Part shown: positions 50,093-59,800 of the stretch, piece by piece
How positions within the stretch are numbered: the first letter of the stretch is position 1
Layout: every line of letters begins with the position of its first letter
Assembly: GCF_033807715.1 (NCBI RefSeq)
Contig: NC_084589.1
Span: 54,658,566-54,722,565, forward strand
Source of the DNA: Cololabis saira
Taxonomy: Eukaryota > Chordata > Actinopteri > Beloniformes > Belonidae
Length of the DNA stretch: 64,000 bases
Reading direction: 5' to 3'
Program-made: the position numbers and the translations under genes
The notes under the pieces: generated by a model
The model's database searches: none
Seen by the model: the letters and a program-made list of their open reading frames with translations, nothing else
What the model was told of the DNA's origin: nothing

Positions 50093-51047
50093 CAGTTACC
50101 CCAAGAACCAGTGGTCCATGGACATTAATATTTGGTACAGTTACCCCAAGAACCAGTGGTCCATGGACATTAATATTTGGTACAGTTACCAAGAACCAGT
50201 GGTCCATGGACATTAATATTTGGTACAGTTACCAAGAACCAGTGGTCCATGGACATTAATATTTGGTACAGTTACCAAGAACCAGTGGTCCATGGACATT
50301 AATATTTGGTACAGTTACCCCAAGAACCAGTGGTCCATGGACATTAATATTTGGTACAGTTACCCCAAGAACCAGTGGTCCATGGACATTAATATTTGGT
50401 ACAGTTACCAAGAACCAGTGGTCCATGGTCATTAATATTTGGTACAGTTACCAAGAACCAGTGGTCCATGGACATTAATATTTGGTACAGTTACCCCAAG
50501 AACCAGTGGTCCATGGACATTAATATTTGGTACAGTTACCAAGAACCAGTGGTCCATGGTCATTAATATTTGGTACAGTTACCAAGAACCAGTGGTCCAT
50601 GGACATTAATATTTGGTACAGTTACCCCAAGAACCAGTGGTCCATGGACATTAATATTTGGTACAGTTACCAAGAACCAGTGGTCCATGGACATTAATAT
50701 TTGGTACAGTTACCCCAAGAACCAGTGGTCCATGGACATTAATATTTGGTACAGTTACCCCAAGAACCAGTGGTCCATGGACATTAATATTTGGTACAGT
50801 TACCAAGAACCAGTGGTCCATGGACATTAATATTTGGTACAGTTACCAAGAACCAGTGGTCCATGGACATTAATATTTGGTACAGTTACCAAGAACCAGT
50901 GGTCCATGGACATTAATATTTGGTACAGTTACCAAGAACCAGTGGTCCATGGACATTAATATTTGGTACAGTTACCAAGAACCAGTGGTCCATGGACATT
51001 AATATTTGGTACAGTTACCAAGAACCAGTGGTCCATGGTCATTAATA
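50093..51047 (+). repeat. 39/43-bp minisatellite, AGAACCAGTGGTCCATGGAC
   Basis: About 23 copies of GTTACC(CCA)AGAACCAGTG followed by GTCCATGGACATTAATATTT and GGTACA. Short and long units differ by a 4-bp CCCA insertion; a few have GGTCATT for GGACATT. Confidence 0.96.
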
Positions 51048-51253
51048 TTTGGACACCAATCCAGTTTCCTAATATTTATATGTACTTAATTTCTACGCCG
51101 GGGAAATACATGAAGCAAAGCTTGAAGGCTTACAAAAGTCTTGACGCTTGGTCCGACTTCAAGCCAGGATTTGTTGTAGAAATTAAAGTGATGAGGACAC
51201 CGAACTTTATGATTTGACCGTTTAACGTTAGCGACCCAAAAATCCAACATTAC

Positions 51254-51431
51254 CTGATACAAAATGGGAACCACAAATCCACGTTTCAGTGTCTGGAATC
51301 CAGTTGTTTCTGCAAATTGCAGCGATCCATTTGTCTCTCTTAAGCTTATTTTTCAGCAGTCTGTAAAACAATAACTCAGATTTCTTGCTAAATCTATGAG
51401 TACAGTCGATCGCACAACAGCTGTTTCCCAT
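51254..51431 (-). CDS. THAP zinc-finger domain exon (gene or P-element-like transposon unknown)
   Basis: ATG at 51,431 opens a frame reading MGNSCCAIDCTHRFSKKSEL and on through IAAICRNNWIPDTETWICGS HF to VSG, then TATCAG|GTAATG, a good donor. The C2CH zinc ligands (Cys, Cys, Cys, His), the Trp-x-Pro core and the ICGSHF end match the DNA-binding THAP domain, complete in one exon as a 5' coding exon. No further exon of this gene is recognised. It could be a host THAP gene, a P-element-like transposase first exon, or a fragment; a shorter copy of its 5' flank recurs at 51,668. Confidence 0.75.
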
Positions 51432-51489
51432 TTTAGATGTTTTCAAGTTGCTCAAACTGAAAGTTTACGGTGCCACTCAGTCTTTCTGC

Positions 51490-51655
51490 CACTCAGAACC
51501 AGCCAGGAGTTTCTGAGGATAGTGGCGAGCCAGCTAGGAGTTTCTGAGGATATTGGTGAGCCAGCTAGGAGTTTCTGAGGATATTGGTGAGCCAGCTAGG
51601 AGTTTCTGAGGATAGTGGCGAGCTAGCTAGGAGTTTCTGAGGATATTGGCTAGAG
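51490..51655 (+). repeat. 33-bp repeat CCAGCTAGGAGTTTCTGAGG
   Basis: Five imperfect copies of GCCAGCTAGGAGTTTCTGAG followed by GATATTGGTGA. Confidence 0.85.
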
Positions 51656-51727
51656 ATGCACCGATCGGGAGAACAGCTCTTTCCCATTTTAGATGTTTTC
51701 CAGTTGCTCAAACTGAAAGTTTACGCT

Positions 51728-51922
51728 GCCACTCAGTCTTTCTGCCACTCAGTCTTTCTGCTACTCAGTCTTTCTGTCACTCAGTCTTTCTGACACTCAG
51801 TCTTTCTGCTACTCAGTCTTTCTGCCACTCAGTCTTTCTGTCACTCAGTCTTTCTGACACTCAGTCTTTTTGCTACTCAGTCTTTCTGACACTCAGTCTT
51901 TCTGTCACTCAGTCTTTTTGCC
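51728..51922 (+). repeat. 16-bp repeat CACTCAGTCTTTCTGC
   Basis: About 12 tandem copies of CACTCAGTCTTTCTGC with GCC, GCT, GTC and GAC variants. It starts inside the partial second copy of the THAP exon flank. Confidence 0.9.
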
Positions 51923-52129
51923 ACCCGGTGGGCGAAACCCGCTGGGAAGTCGCATCTGTAACGCCATGCGCATTCCCTCTACTACGGATACAATAGGGCC
52001 ATAATAAAACCACATGTGGCTCCTGTAAAGGAGTTAGCTTGGTTAGCTGGGTTAGCTCGACCGGCTGTAGTTCGATGCTGCTGAGCATGAAGGAGTTTTT
52101 GCTGACCCTCGGGTTAAATCCTGCACAGC

Positions 52130-52255
52130 TGGACTCACCTGTTCCACATCTGGACTCACCTGTTCCACATCTGGAATCACCTGTTCCACATCTGGACTCA
52201 CCTGTTACACATCTGGACTCACCTGTTCCACATCTGGACTCACCTGCTCCTCGGT
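52130..52255 (+). repeat. 21-bp repeat GGACTCACCTGTTCCACATC
   Basis: Six copies of CTGGACTCACCTGTTCCACA plus T. On the minus strand CAGGTGAGTCC resembles a splice donor repeated in every unit. Confidence 0.9.
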
Positions 52256-52267
52256 GGTGAGCTAAAG

Positions 52268-52734
52268 CTGAAGCTGAATGACAGGTTGGAGTCTCATTTA
52301 TGAGTAAAATACTTTTATTTCTAAGCTGTACAAACTTCATTGGTCATAAACTTTAATTCTCGCATCGTCGTCTTGCTGGACTTCGTCCTCGAAGCCGCCC
52401 AGATCCCGGCGGCTCAGGTGACACGACCGCTTCAGTCTGGTTCCGTTCACACGGTTTTTTATTCACATACTAACTTTGTACAGCAAAAAGCACCACAAGT
52501 TGACAAAAATAAACCCTGAAATACTGCAAAAACAAGACATTTGTTCCGGTGGGAGTGAAGGAGGTGGGGGTTTTACTGAGCGTTGAACAGAAGTGGGTCC
52601 TAGCGGCAGCAGGGGGCGCCGTTGCACCAAAAAACAAATTTACACCGGACAATTTTCTTTACGTTGCCTGTTTTTTGTCCTTTTAACCAAACTGCTGCTT
52701 TGCTCCTGGGACGGTGTCGAACCGGCAACCCTTG
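52268..52734 (-). repeat. 470-bp segmental duplication, copy 1
   Basis: Matches 55,006-55,478 almost base for base. The few differences cluster at its right end (TAGCGGCAGCAGGGG versus TGGCGGCAGCAGAGG, T-run length). It carries the apparent terminal exon described next. Confidence 0.95.
52337..52436 (-). CDS. Apparent terminal coding exon, copy 1 (family unknown)
   Basis: On the minus strand ...CCAG|ACTGAAGCGG starts a frame reading LKRSCHLSRRDLGGFEDEVQ and on to ARIKVYDQ-TGA. AATAAA follows 18 bases after the stop (52,314-52,319), a compact 3' end. I do not recognise the family. The acceptor is weak (poor pyrimidine tract) and phase 2, which does not match the collagen exons upstream. It may be the last exon of another minus-strand gene or a duplicated relic. 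Confidence 0.4.
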
Positions 52735-52884
52735 CACTAGTCGTGAGCGCTGGTCACCGTCAGGGACACTTACTGCCACTTGTCGCCACGCGACACCTGA
52801 AGTGTGTGCAAGATTTGGTGATTTTTCGAGGATGTTAAGGCCTCCAAAAAGGCGATTAATTTAGCGGAAGAACAATAATAATAA

Positions 52885-54580
52885 TTAAAGCTGCAAGCAG
52901 CGATGAACGGGCCCTCGCACTCACGGCCACCGCCCCCATAAGCATATCAGAAATGACACCACCCACGACTTCCTATGTCAAACCATTCAAAAGATATAGC
53001 AGAAAAAAGGGACAACCAATCAGAAGAAGAGGCGGGGCTAATTCTGGCCAATGAAGGTCAAGGACTCCATAAAGAATCTGATGACACCACCCACAATTTC
53101 CTATGTCAAACCATTCAAAAGTTATGGCAGATAAAAGTATTCTAGGGGGCGCTGTTGAGCCGTTAGGCCACGCCCATTAATGCAAACCATGAAATATCAA
53201 ATTTATCGCCAAGTCTGGCTTGCATGCAAAATTTGGTGACTTTTGGAGAACTATCAAATATGGACCAATCACATGAAGGGGGGGCGCGCCTTTTGGCGTC
53301 TAGCGTCGCCACGGTAACACTTTTGAAAGAGAAAAGTAATGCGTGGTGTCGCAGGATGGAGACACACATTTTGATGTATAACACACTTGGGTGCACGTTA
53401 CGGTTCGGGCTGAATTAACTGCCGAAGGAATGGCATAAATTTTGCCAAAATGACACAATTTATTCAAAATGGCCGACATACTGTTCGGTTTCGGCCATGG
53501 CTCCAAGAGACTTTTCTTTAAGTTGTGCCATGATACAGGTGTGTAGCGATTTTCGTGCATGTACGTCAAACCGTATTGTGGGGCTTGAGGCACAAAGTTT
53601 TCAAGGGGGCGCTGTTGAGCCATTTTGCCACGCCCATTAATGCAAACCATGAAATATCAAATTTATCGCCAGGCCTGGTTTGCATGCCAAATTTGGTGCC
53701 TTTTGGGGAACTATCAAATATGGACCAATCAGATGAAGGGGGGGCGCGCCTTTTGGCGTCTAGCGTCGCCACGGTAACACTTTTGAAAGAGAAAAGTAAT
53801 GCGTGTAGTCGCAGGATGGAGACGCACATTTTTATGTATAACACATCTGGGTTCACGATACGGTTAGGGCCGTATTAATTCTCAAAGGAATGGCTCATAT
53901 TGCTCCAAAATTACGCGATTAATTCAGAATGTTCAAAATGGCCGACTTCTTGTTCGGCTTCGGCCATGGCGCCAAGAGACTTTTCTTTAAGTTGGGACAT
54001 GATACAGGTGTGTACCGATTTTCGTTCATGTACGTCACACCGTATTGTGGGGCTTGAGGCGCAAAGTTTTTTCGGTCTGAACCAACCAGATGAAGGGTGG
54101 GTGCGCTTTCTGGCGTCTAGCGTCGCCACGGTAACGCTTTTGAAAGAGAAAAGTAATGCGTGTTGTTGCAGGATGGAGACGCACATTTTGATGTATAACA
54201 CACTTGGGTGCACGTTACGGTTCGGGCCGTATTAACTGCCGAAGGAATGGCATAAATTGCGCCAAATTGACACGATTAATTCAAAATGGCTGACTTCCTG
54301 TTGGGTTTCGGCCATGTCGCCAAGAGACTTTTCTTTAAGTTGTGTACTGATACAGGTGTGTGGCGATTTTCGTGCATGTACGTCAAACCGTATTGTGGGG
54401 CTTGAGGCACAAAGTTTTCCGGGGGGCGCTGTTGAGACATTTTGCCACGCCCATTAATGTAAACCATTAAATATCAAATTTTTCGCCAGGCCTGACTTGC
54501 ATGCAAAATTTGGTGACTTTTTGGGCACGTTTAGGGTGGCAAAAAGGCCTTCCTTTTGTCAGAAGAAAAAGAAAAAGAAA

Positions 54581-54612
<32 letters not shown>

Positions 54613-54660
54613 TTCCTACAGATACAATAGGGCCTTCGCACTGAAGGTGCTCGGGCCCTA
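52885..54660 (+). repeat. Near-complete family-A interspersed repeat
   Basis: Begins AATTAAAGCTGCAAGCAGCG ATGAACGGGCCCTCGCAC and ends CTACAGATACAATAGGGCCT TCGCACTGAAGGTGCTCGGG CCCTA. The inside is three to four tandem variants of a roughly 400-bp module (GGCCATGGCGCCAAGAGACT, CGTCAAACCGTATTGTGGGG, CGCTGTTGAGCC landmarks). An (AAAAAG)n tract at 54,565-54,605 precedes the 3' end. No protein-coding frame. Confidence 0.8.
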
Positions 54661-55005
54661 ATTAAAGTTGCGAGCAGTGATGAACAGGCCCTCGCGCGTG
54701 CAATTTTTGGTTTCGGCCATGGCGCCAAGAGACTTTTCTTTAAGTTGCGACATGATACAGGTGTGTAGCGATTTTCGTGCATGTACATCAAACCGTATTG
54801 TGGGGCTTGAGGCACAAAGTTTTCTAGGGGGCGCTGTTGAGCCGTTAGGCCACGCCCATTAATGCAAACCATTAAATATCACATTTTTCACCAGGCCTGG
54901 CTTGGTACAACATTTGGTGACTTTTGGGGCACGTTTAGGGGGGCAAAAGTCGTCATTTTATCAGAAGAAAAACAAAAATGAGGAAAATAAAAATTTCATG
55001 TGTAA
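54661..55005 (+). repeat. Second, shorter family-A copy
   Basis: Starts ATTAAAGTTGCGAGCAGTGA immediately where the first copy ends and contains one module before AGAAGAAAAACAAAAATGAG. Confidence 0.7.
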
Positions 55006-55478
55006 CTGAAGCTGAATGACAGGTTGGAGTCTCATTTATGAGTAAAATACTTTTATTTCTAAGCTGTACAAACTTCATTGGTCATAAACTTTAATTCTCG
55101 CATCGTCGTCTTGCTGGACTTCGTCCTCGAAGCCGCCCAGATCCCGGCGGCTCAGGTGACACGACCGCTTCAGTCTGGTTCCGTTCACACGGTTTTTTAT
55201 TCACATACTAACTTTGTACAGCAAAAAGCACCACAAGTTGACAAAAATAAACCCTGAAATACTGCAAAAACAAGACATTTGTCCCGGTGGGAGTGAAGGA
55301 GGTGGGGGGTTTTACTGAGCGTTGAACAGAAGTGGGTCCTGGCGGCAGCAGAGGGCGCCGTTGCACCGAAAAACAGATTTACACCGGACAGTTTTCTTTA
55401 CGTCGCCTGTTTTTTTTTTTTTCCTTTTAACCAACCTGCTGCTTTGCTCCTGGGACGGTGTCGAACCGGCAACCCTTG
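55006..55478 (-). repeat. 470-bp segmental duplication, copy 2
   Basis: Partner of 52,268-52,734 in the same orientation, 2.7 kb apart; two family-A repeats lie between them. Confidence 0.95.
55075..55174 (-). CDS. Apparent terminal coding exon, copy 2 (family unknown)
   Basis: Same frame and encoded residues as the copy at 52,337-52,436, with its own stop and AATAAA at 55,052-55,057. The coding part shows no differences between the copies by eye, while the flank does. Confidence 0.4.
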
Positions 55479-56718
55479 AGGGCTGGGTGACCTGCAGGGA
55501 AACTTGCTGCCACTGTTCAATTACCGGCCCATTATTGTCCTTGATTACTGTCCAATTATCGTCCGATTGTTGTCATCGTTCCTGTCCGGTGCAGATGAGA
55601 CCCGGTGCTGAAAGTCCGGGCTGCAGTGGGTCCGGACTGTCGCTCGGGTCGGTGCCGCTCACAACCAGAACCCGACCCCCCGCCTGCTCCTGAACCGTTG
55701 CAACGGCGGTGCGTGAACCTCCGGAGAGGTTTGTGACGGATTGAAGTGGAAACGCAGGTGATGGTGGCAGCTTTTCAGCTGCACAGCTGGAAACATCTGC
55801 AGCTGCAGCGCCGTTTCTGGCTTTGGGTCAGAACTTGAGTTTGCAGGAAAATACTTGACGAACTCACGAAACGGCTCATTTATTCTCGTTAATCGCCATT
55901 TGTGAATGTTTCCTTGCAAATTTGTGAGTCCAGAGAAGCCGAAGTTAAGGAATTTTGTTCATTAAGCCCCGAATTCGTCCTCATCTTTGTCATTATTGTT
56001 ATTGTGCGACACTTGAAGTGTGTGCAAAATTTGGTGAGTTTTCGAGGATGTAAAGGCCTCCAAAACAGCAATTAATTTAGCGGAAGAACAATAATAATAA
56101 TAATTAAAGCTGCGAGCAGCGTTGATCGGGCCCTCGCACTCATGGCCTCCGCCATTTATAATTATTATAAGTTTGTGAATGTTTCCTTACAAATTTGTAG
56201 TCCGGAGAAGCCAAAGTTAAGGAATTTTGTTCATTAAGCCCCGAATTCTCCTTCATCTTTGTTTTAGTTGTTGTGTTTGGACGTTTGTAAAGTCCTGAAT
56301 TCTCACAAATTTGCAAGTTTACGTCGGCGATTGTTCGGTAGCATTCATCGTTCATCGTATTTACCTTTGCAAACATTTACAAGTGACAGTTCTGGGACCT
56401 GTGGTGATCTAGTTCTGCTACGTGTAAACTTCACATTCACAGATCAGTTCTGATTATTGACCAATGATCATCTGATGGGGTTTAAACCAGAAACGGCTCT
56501 AAGCTGCAGTCCGACCAGAACCCGCCAGGGTCCGGATCGTGTCGTCAGCAGCTGCACACGCTGACATGTTTGGTATTAAAAGAAGAAGATAGAAGATGTA
56601 GGGTCTAGTAGCGTCCGCGGCGCGGACCGTTGTGGGACTCAAACATGCGTGTCCAAGGAGAACGCCGGTTCTCCTTGAAGACCCGTGTTTTTCCTGGGCC
56701 GTTCCCCCGCCGTCCTGC
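55479..56718. other. Downstream flank of the collagen gene with duplicated AT-rich repeat
   Basis: No exon is recognised. TGTGAATGTTTCCTTGCAAA through CCCGAATTC is duplicated at 55,898-55,975 and 56,165-56,250. A family-A junction (TTAGCGGAAGAACAATAATA then AATTAAAGCTGCGAGCAGCG) lies at 56,080-56,130. The collagen 3' UTR should start below 56,719, but I see no clear poly(A) signal close by. Confidence 0.5.
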
Positions 56719-56894
56719 TCATCGTGCCTCCACCAGGCACAGGTTCTCGCAGTCCTCCTGCGTGTCGAAGCGGTTCAGGTTGCCGCCGCAGCCGCCGTAC
56801 CAGAAGCGGACGCAGTCGTTCTGCTCGCCGTCGAAGTACCACTTCATGATGTAATCCTGGCAGTCGCCCGAGTCCTCGCTCAGCTGGCACACGT
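56719..56894 (-). CDS. col6a4: col6a4-like last exon: Kunitz domain
   Basis: Encodes [20 protein letters not shown] through [10 protein letters not shown] then TGA. The six cysteines have spacings 9, 16, 8, 13 and 4, exactly those of BPTI-type Kunitz domains, with the FWYGGCGGN core. The P1 position after the second Cys is Gln rather than Lys/Arg, so trypsin inhibition is unlikely. Acceptor GTTCCAG. Confidence 0.93.
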
Positions 56895-59800
56895 CTGGAA
56901 CACAGAGCAGAGCGGTGACCCGGTGTTCTGTCCATCGATTTTCAAAGTATGATTGCCACGCCCATCATTTCTTGCATCCCTTCAGTCTACGCTGCTGTTA
57001 ACGATGAGTAACATCCTCAAAATCCCTAAGAAGATATATATTCAGTTCAGCAAACGCTAGTCCCGGTCTTTCTGAAGCCGGTTCCGTTGAGCCTGAACTC
57101 GGGGAAACGTCCAGGTTTCCCCGAGTTCAGGGTCGGGGTTCAGTGACCTGGTACTGGACCCCCCGACCACCACGGTTCGGTTGATCCAGTTTCAGGAGGC
57201 GAGGTTACCCTGAGTCCGTTACCACGGTAACAGACTCGTTAGCGCGGTAACAGTCTCAGTTAATTAAGGTGAAGGAGTCAAGACTAAGTCCGATGACACC
57301 ACCCACGACTTTTTATATCACACCATTCAAAAGTTATGGCAGAAAGTAGGAACTATCAGATATGGACCAATCAGATGAAGGGGGGGGCGCTTTTTGGTGT
57401 CTATCATCGCTTAAAAATAAGTAATGCGCGTCATCGCAGGAGACGCACATTTTGATGTATAACACACCTGGGTGTACGTTACGGTTCGGGCCGCATTAAC
57501 GGCCGAAGAAATGGCATAAGTTTTGCAAAAATTACGCGATTAATTCAAAATGTTCAAAATGGCCGACTTCCTGTTGGGTTTGGGCCATGGCTCCAAGAGA
57601 CTTTTCTTTAAGTTGTGACATGATACAGGTGTGTACCGATTTTCGTGCATGTACGTCAAACCGTATTGTGGGGCTTGAGGCACAAAGTATTCTAGGGGGC
57701 GCTGTTGAGCCGTTAGGCCACGCCCATTAATGCAAACCATTAAATATCACATTTTTCACCAGGCCTGGCTTGGTGGAAAATTTGGTGACTTTTGGGGCAC
57801 GTTTAGGGGAAAAAAGACCCTTATTTCGTCTGAAAAATAAAAATGAGAAAAACTAGGATAAAAAAAAATAAAAACGAGGATAAAAAAAATTAAAACGAGA
57901 AAAACAATTCCTACAGATACAATTAGCATTGTAACTGATTTTGTTAAATTGATCGATCATCTAACGAACGTTTGAGAGACGTCTGAACGACAGCGTGGCA
58001 TCTAAGTCAGATGTTTCCCCACAATGACTTTTCAAGGGTTTCTGGCTCCTGATCCGTCCAGGTCCCCCTGCCCTGCTCCAGATGTGTGATTACACGGTCG
58101 CTCTGATGCGTCTGGTTCTGCTCACTAAGCGTTGCCATGGGGATTCTGGGTATCGGTTTTCTATCGCCACGGTAACTCAGAGTTGACCCGAGTTCAACCT
58201 TCTCTCTGAACAACGACAAAATAAACACACACTTTTATCTTGTATTTCTCGTTATCTGACGGTAGAGGTCTGCAGGAGACCAGGTCTGGACCAGGTCTGG
58301 ACCAGGTCTGGACCAGGTCTGGTCAGAGAGAAGAGTTTACCTCTGGAGACGAAGGCGGCCTGGCCTTCCTGCAGCGACCCGGTGGGACCAGAGGGGGAGG
58401 CCGCCGCGGCGGAGACGTCGGAGACATCGGACACGTCAGAGACGTCAGAGACGTCGACTTCGACCTCAGGGTCTACGACCACCTGAGGAGTCTCCAGAGC
58501 GTCTGCAGGGTGAAGGGAGAAAAAATATGTTTTGTGTCCTGAAGATGTCCTGAATACCCAAAACACAGTCTGCACCTGCTGTTTAGTATTATTGTAACTG
58601 TGAGAGAAGCGCTTGTTCACAAAGGAAGCTCATTCCCGTGTGAGCCAAGCCTTAGCGTGGGAACTGGCAGGCGGGGGTTGAAGGGGCAACCCCCTCCGCA
58701 AGGTGTTGAGTAGAAAGGTATAAAGACGCGAGAGCCGGAAATCCGGATCAGAGTCAGCTGTGGGTCTAGTGCACGGACGCCCAGTCGGGGTTTTTATGGC
58801 TGCTCTGCCTGGACTGTTCCGGCTCTCCAGTCCTTCTGTGTTAAGGTAAGAGCTACATCGCCTAGCCCCTGTGTAATTGTCTGTTGTTTTGTCATTTGCG
58901 GGGGATAACTTGACACAGAGTTATCCTAGCAAAGGACAGTTGTGTGTGAGTCTTTTTGTGTGCACTGCTCGGTAATAAATGTATTCATATCTTATAGCAA
59001 AAGCGAGTGTGTGTCTGATTCATTTTTGCACAGCCGACCGCTCCCGAGCCTAAAGTGAGTTTCTCCCAAAACACAGGGGGACAGAGGTCAGAGGTCAGAG
59101 GTCAGAGGTCAGACCTGCATGGTTACCAGGTTATCAGGATTCCAGGAAGCTTCAGAGTCCTAAACTGTTGGTGGGAGTTAATGTTCGGTCTCTAAGACGA
59201 CCGTCTGAGATCTGGCTCCAGGTGTCTGGAACAAGTGGACCAGAACCAGTCCTGCAGCCGGACTACCCGGGTCCAGTTCTGCCCCGGCACCCTGCTGGGT
59301 GGGTTTATGGGTTTATCACCTGACAATCCTGGATTAAACTGGTTCCACATTAAATTATCTTTTCAGGTTCCGGGGCCGACCACCTGGACGGTCAACCGGG
59401 GTGGACCTGGTTCAAAATCTGATTTAGAAAAACTGGCATTATCTGACGCTAAAAGCTCGATCTCAAGAGCTTCAGTTCGGTTCGACTACAGCCCGGCTAA
59501 AGTCTGATTTATGGTTCTGTGTTAAACCAACGCAGAGCCTACGCCGTCACCGGGACGCCGCCACCGTGACGCCGTCGTGAACCTTCGGACTTCTCCGTCA
59601 CTCCATTTCTCCGTGGTGCAAAACCCCCCAGAGCGCTAGTTGAGACTTTGTTTAACTTCTGGCTTTTTCCGGTCACAGTGAATCAAAGAGATAAGGACAA
59701 ATATTGTGCAAAAAAACAAAACAACCCCAAAACGGTGAGCGCTGAAAGAAAAGAGCGCTGAAAGTTCTCAGTACAGCCTCTTCAGTCTGCTGCCGTCTGG

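Noticed and set aside
57092..57131. Hairpin as a rho-independent terminator
   Set aside because: No following T-run and the genome is eukaryotic.
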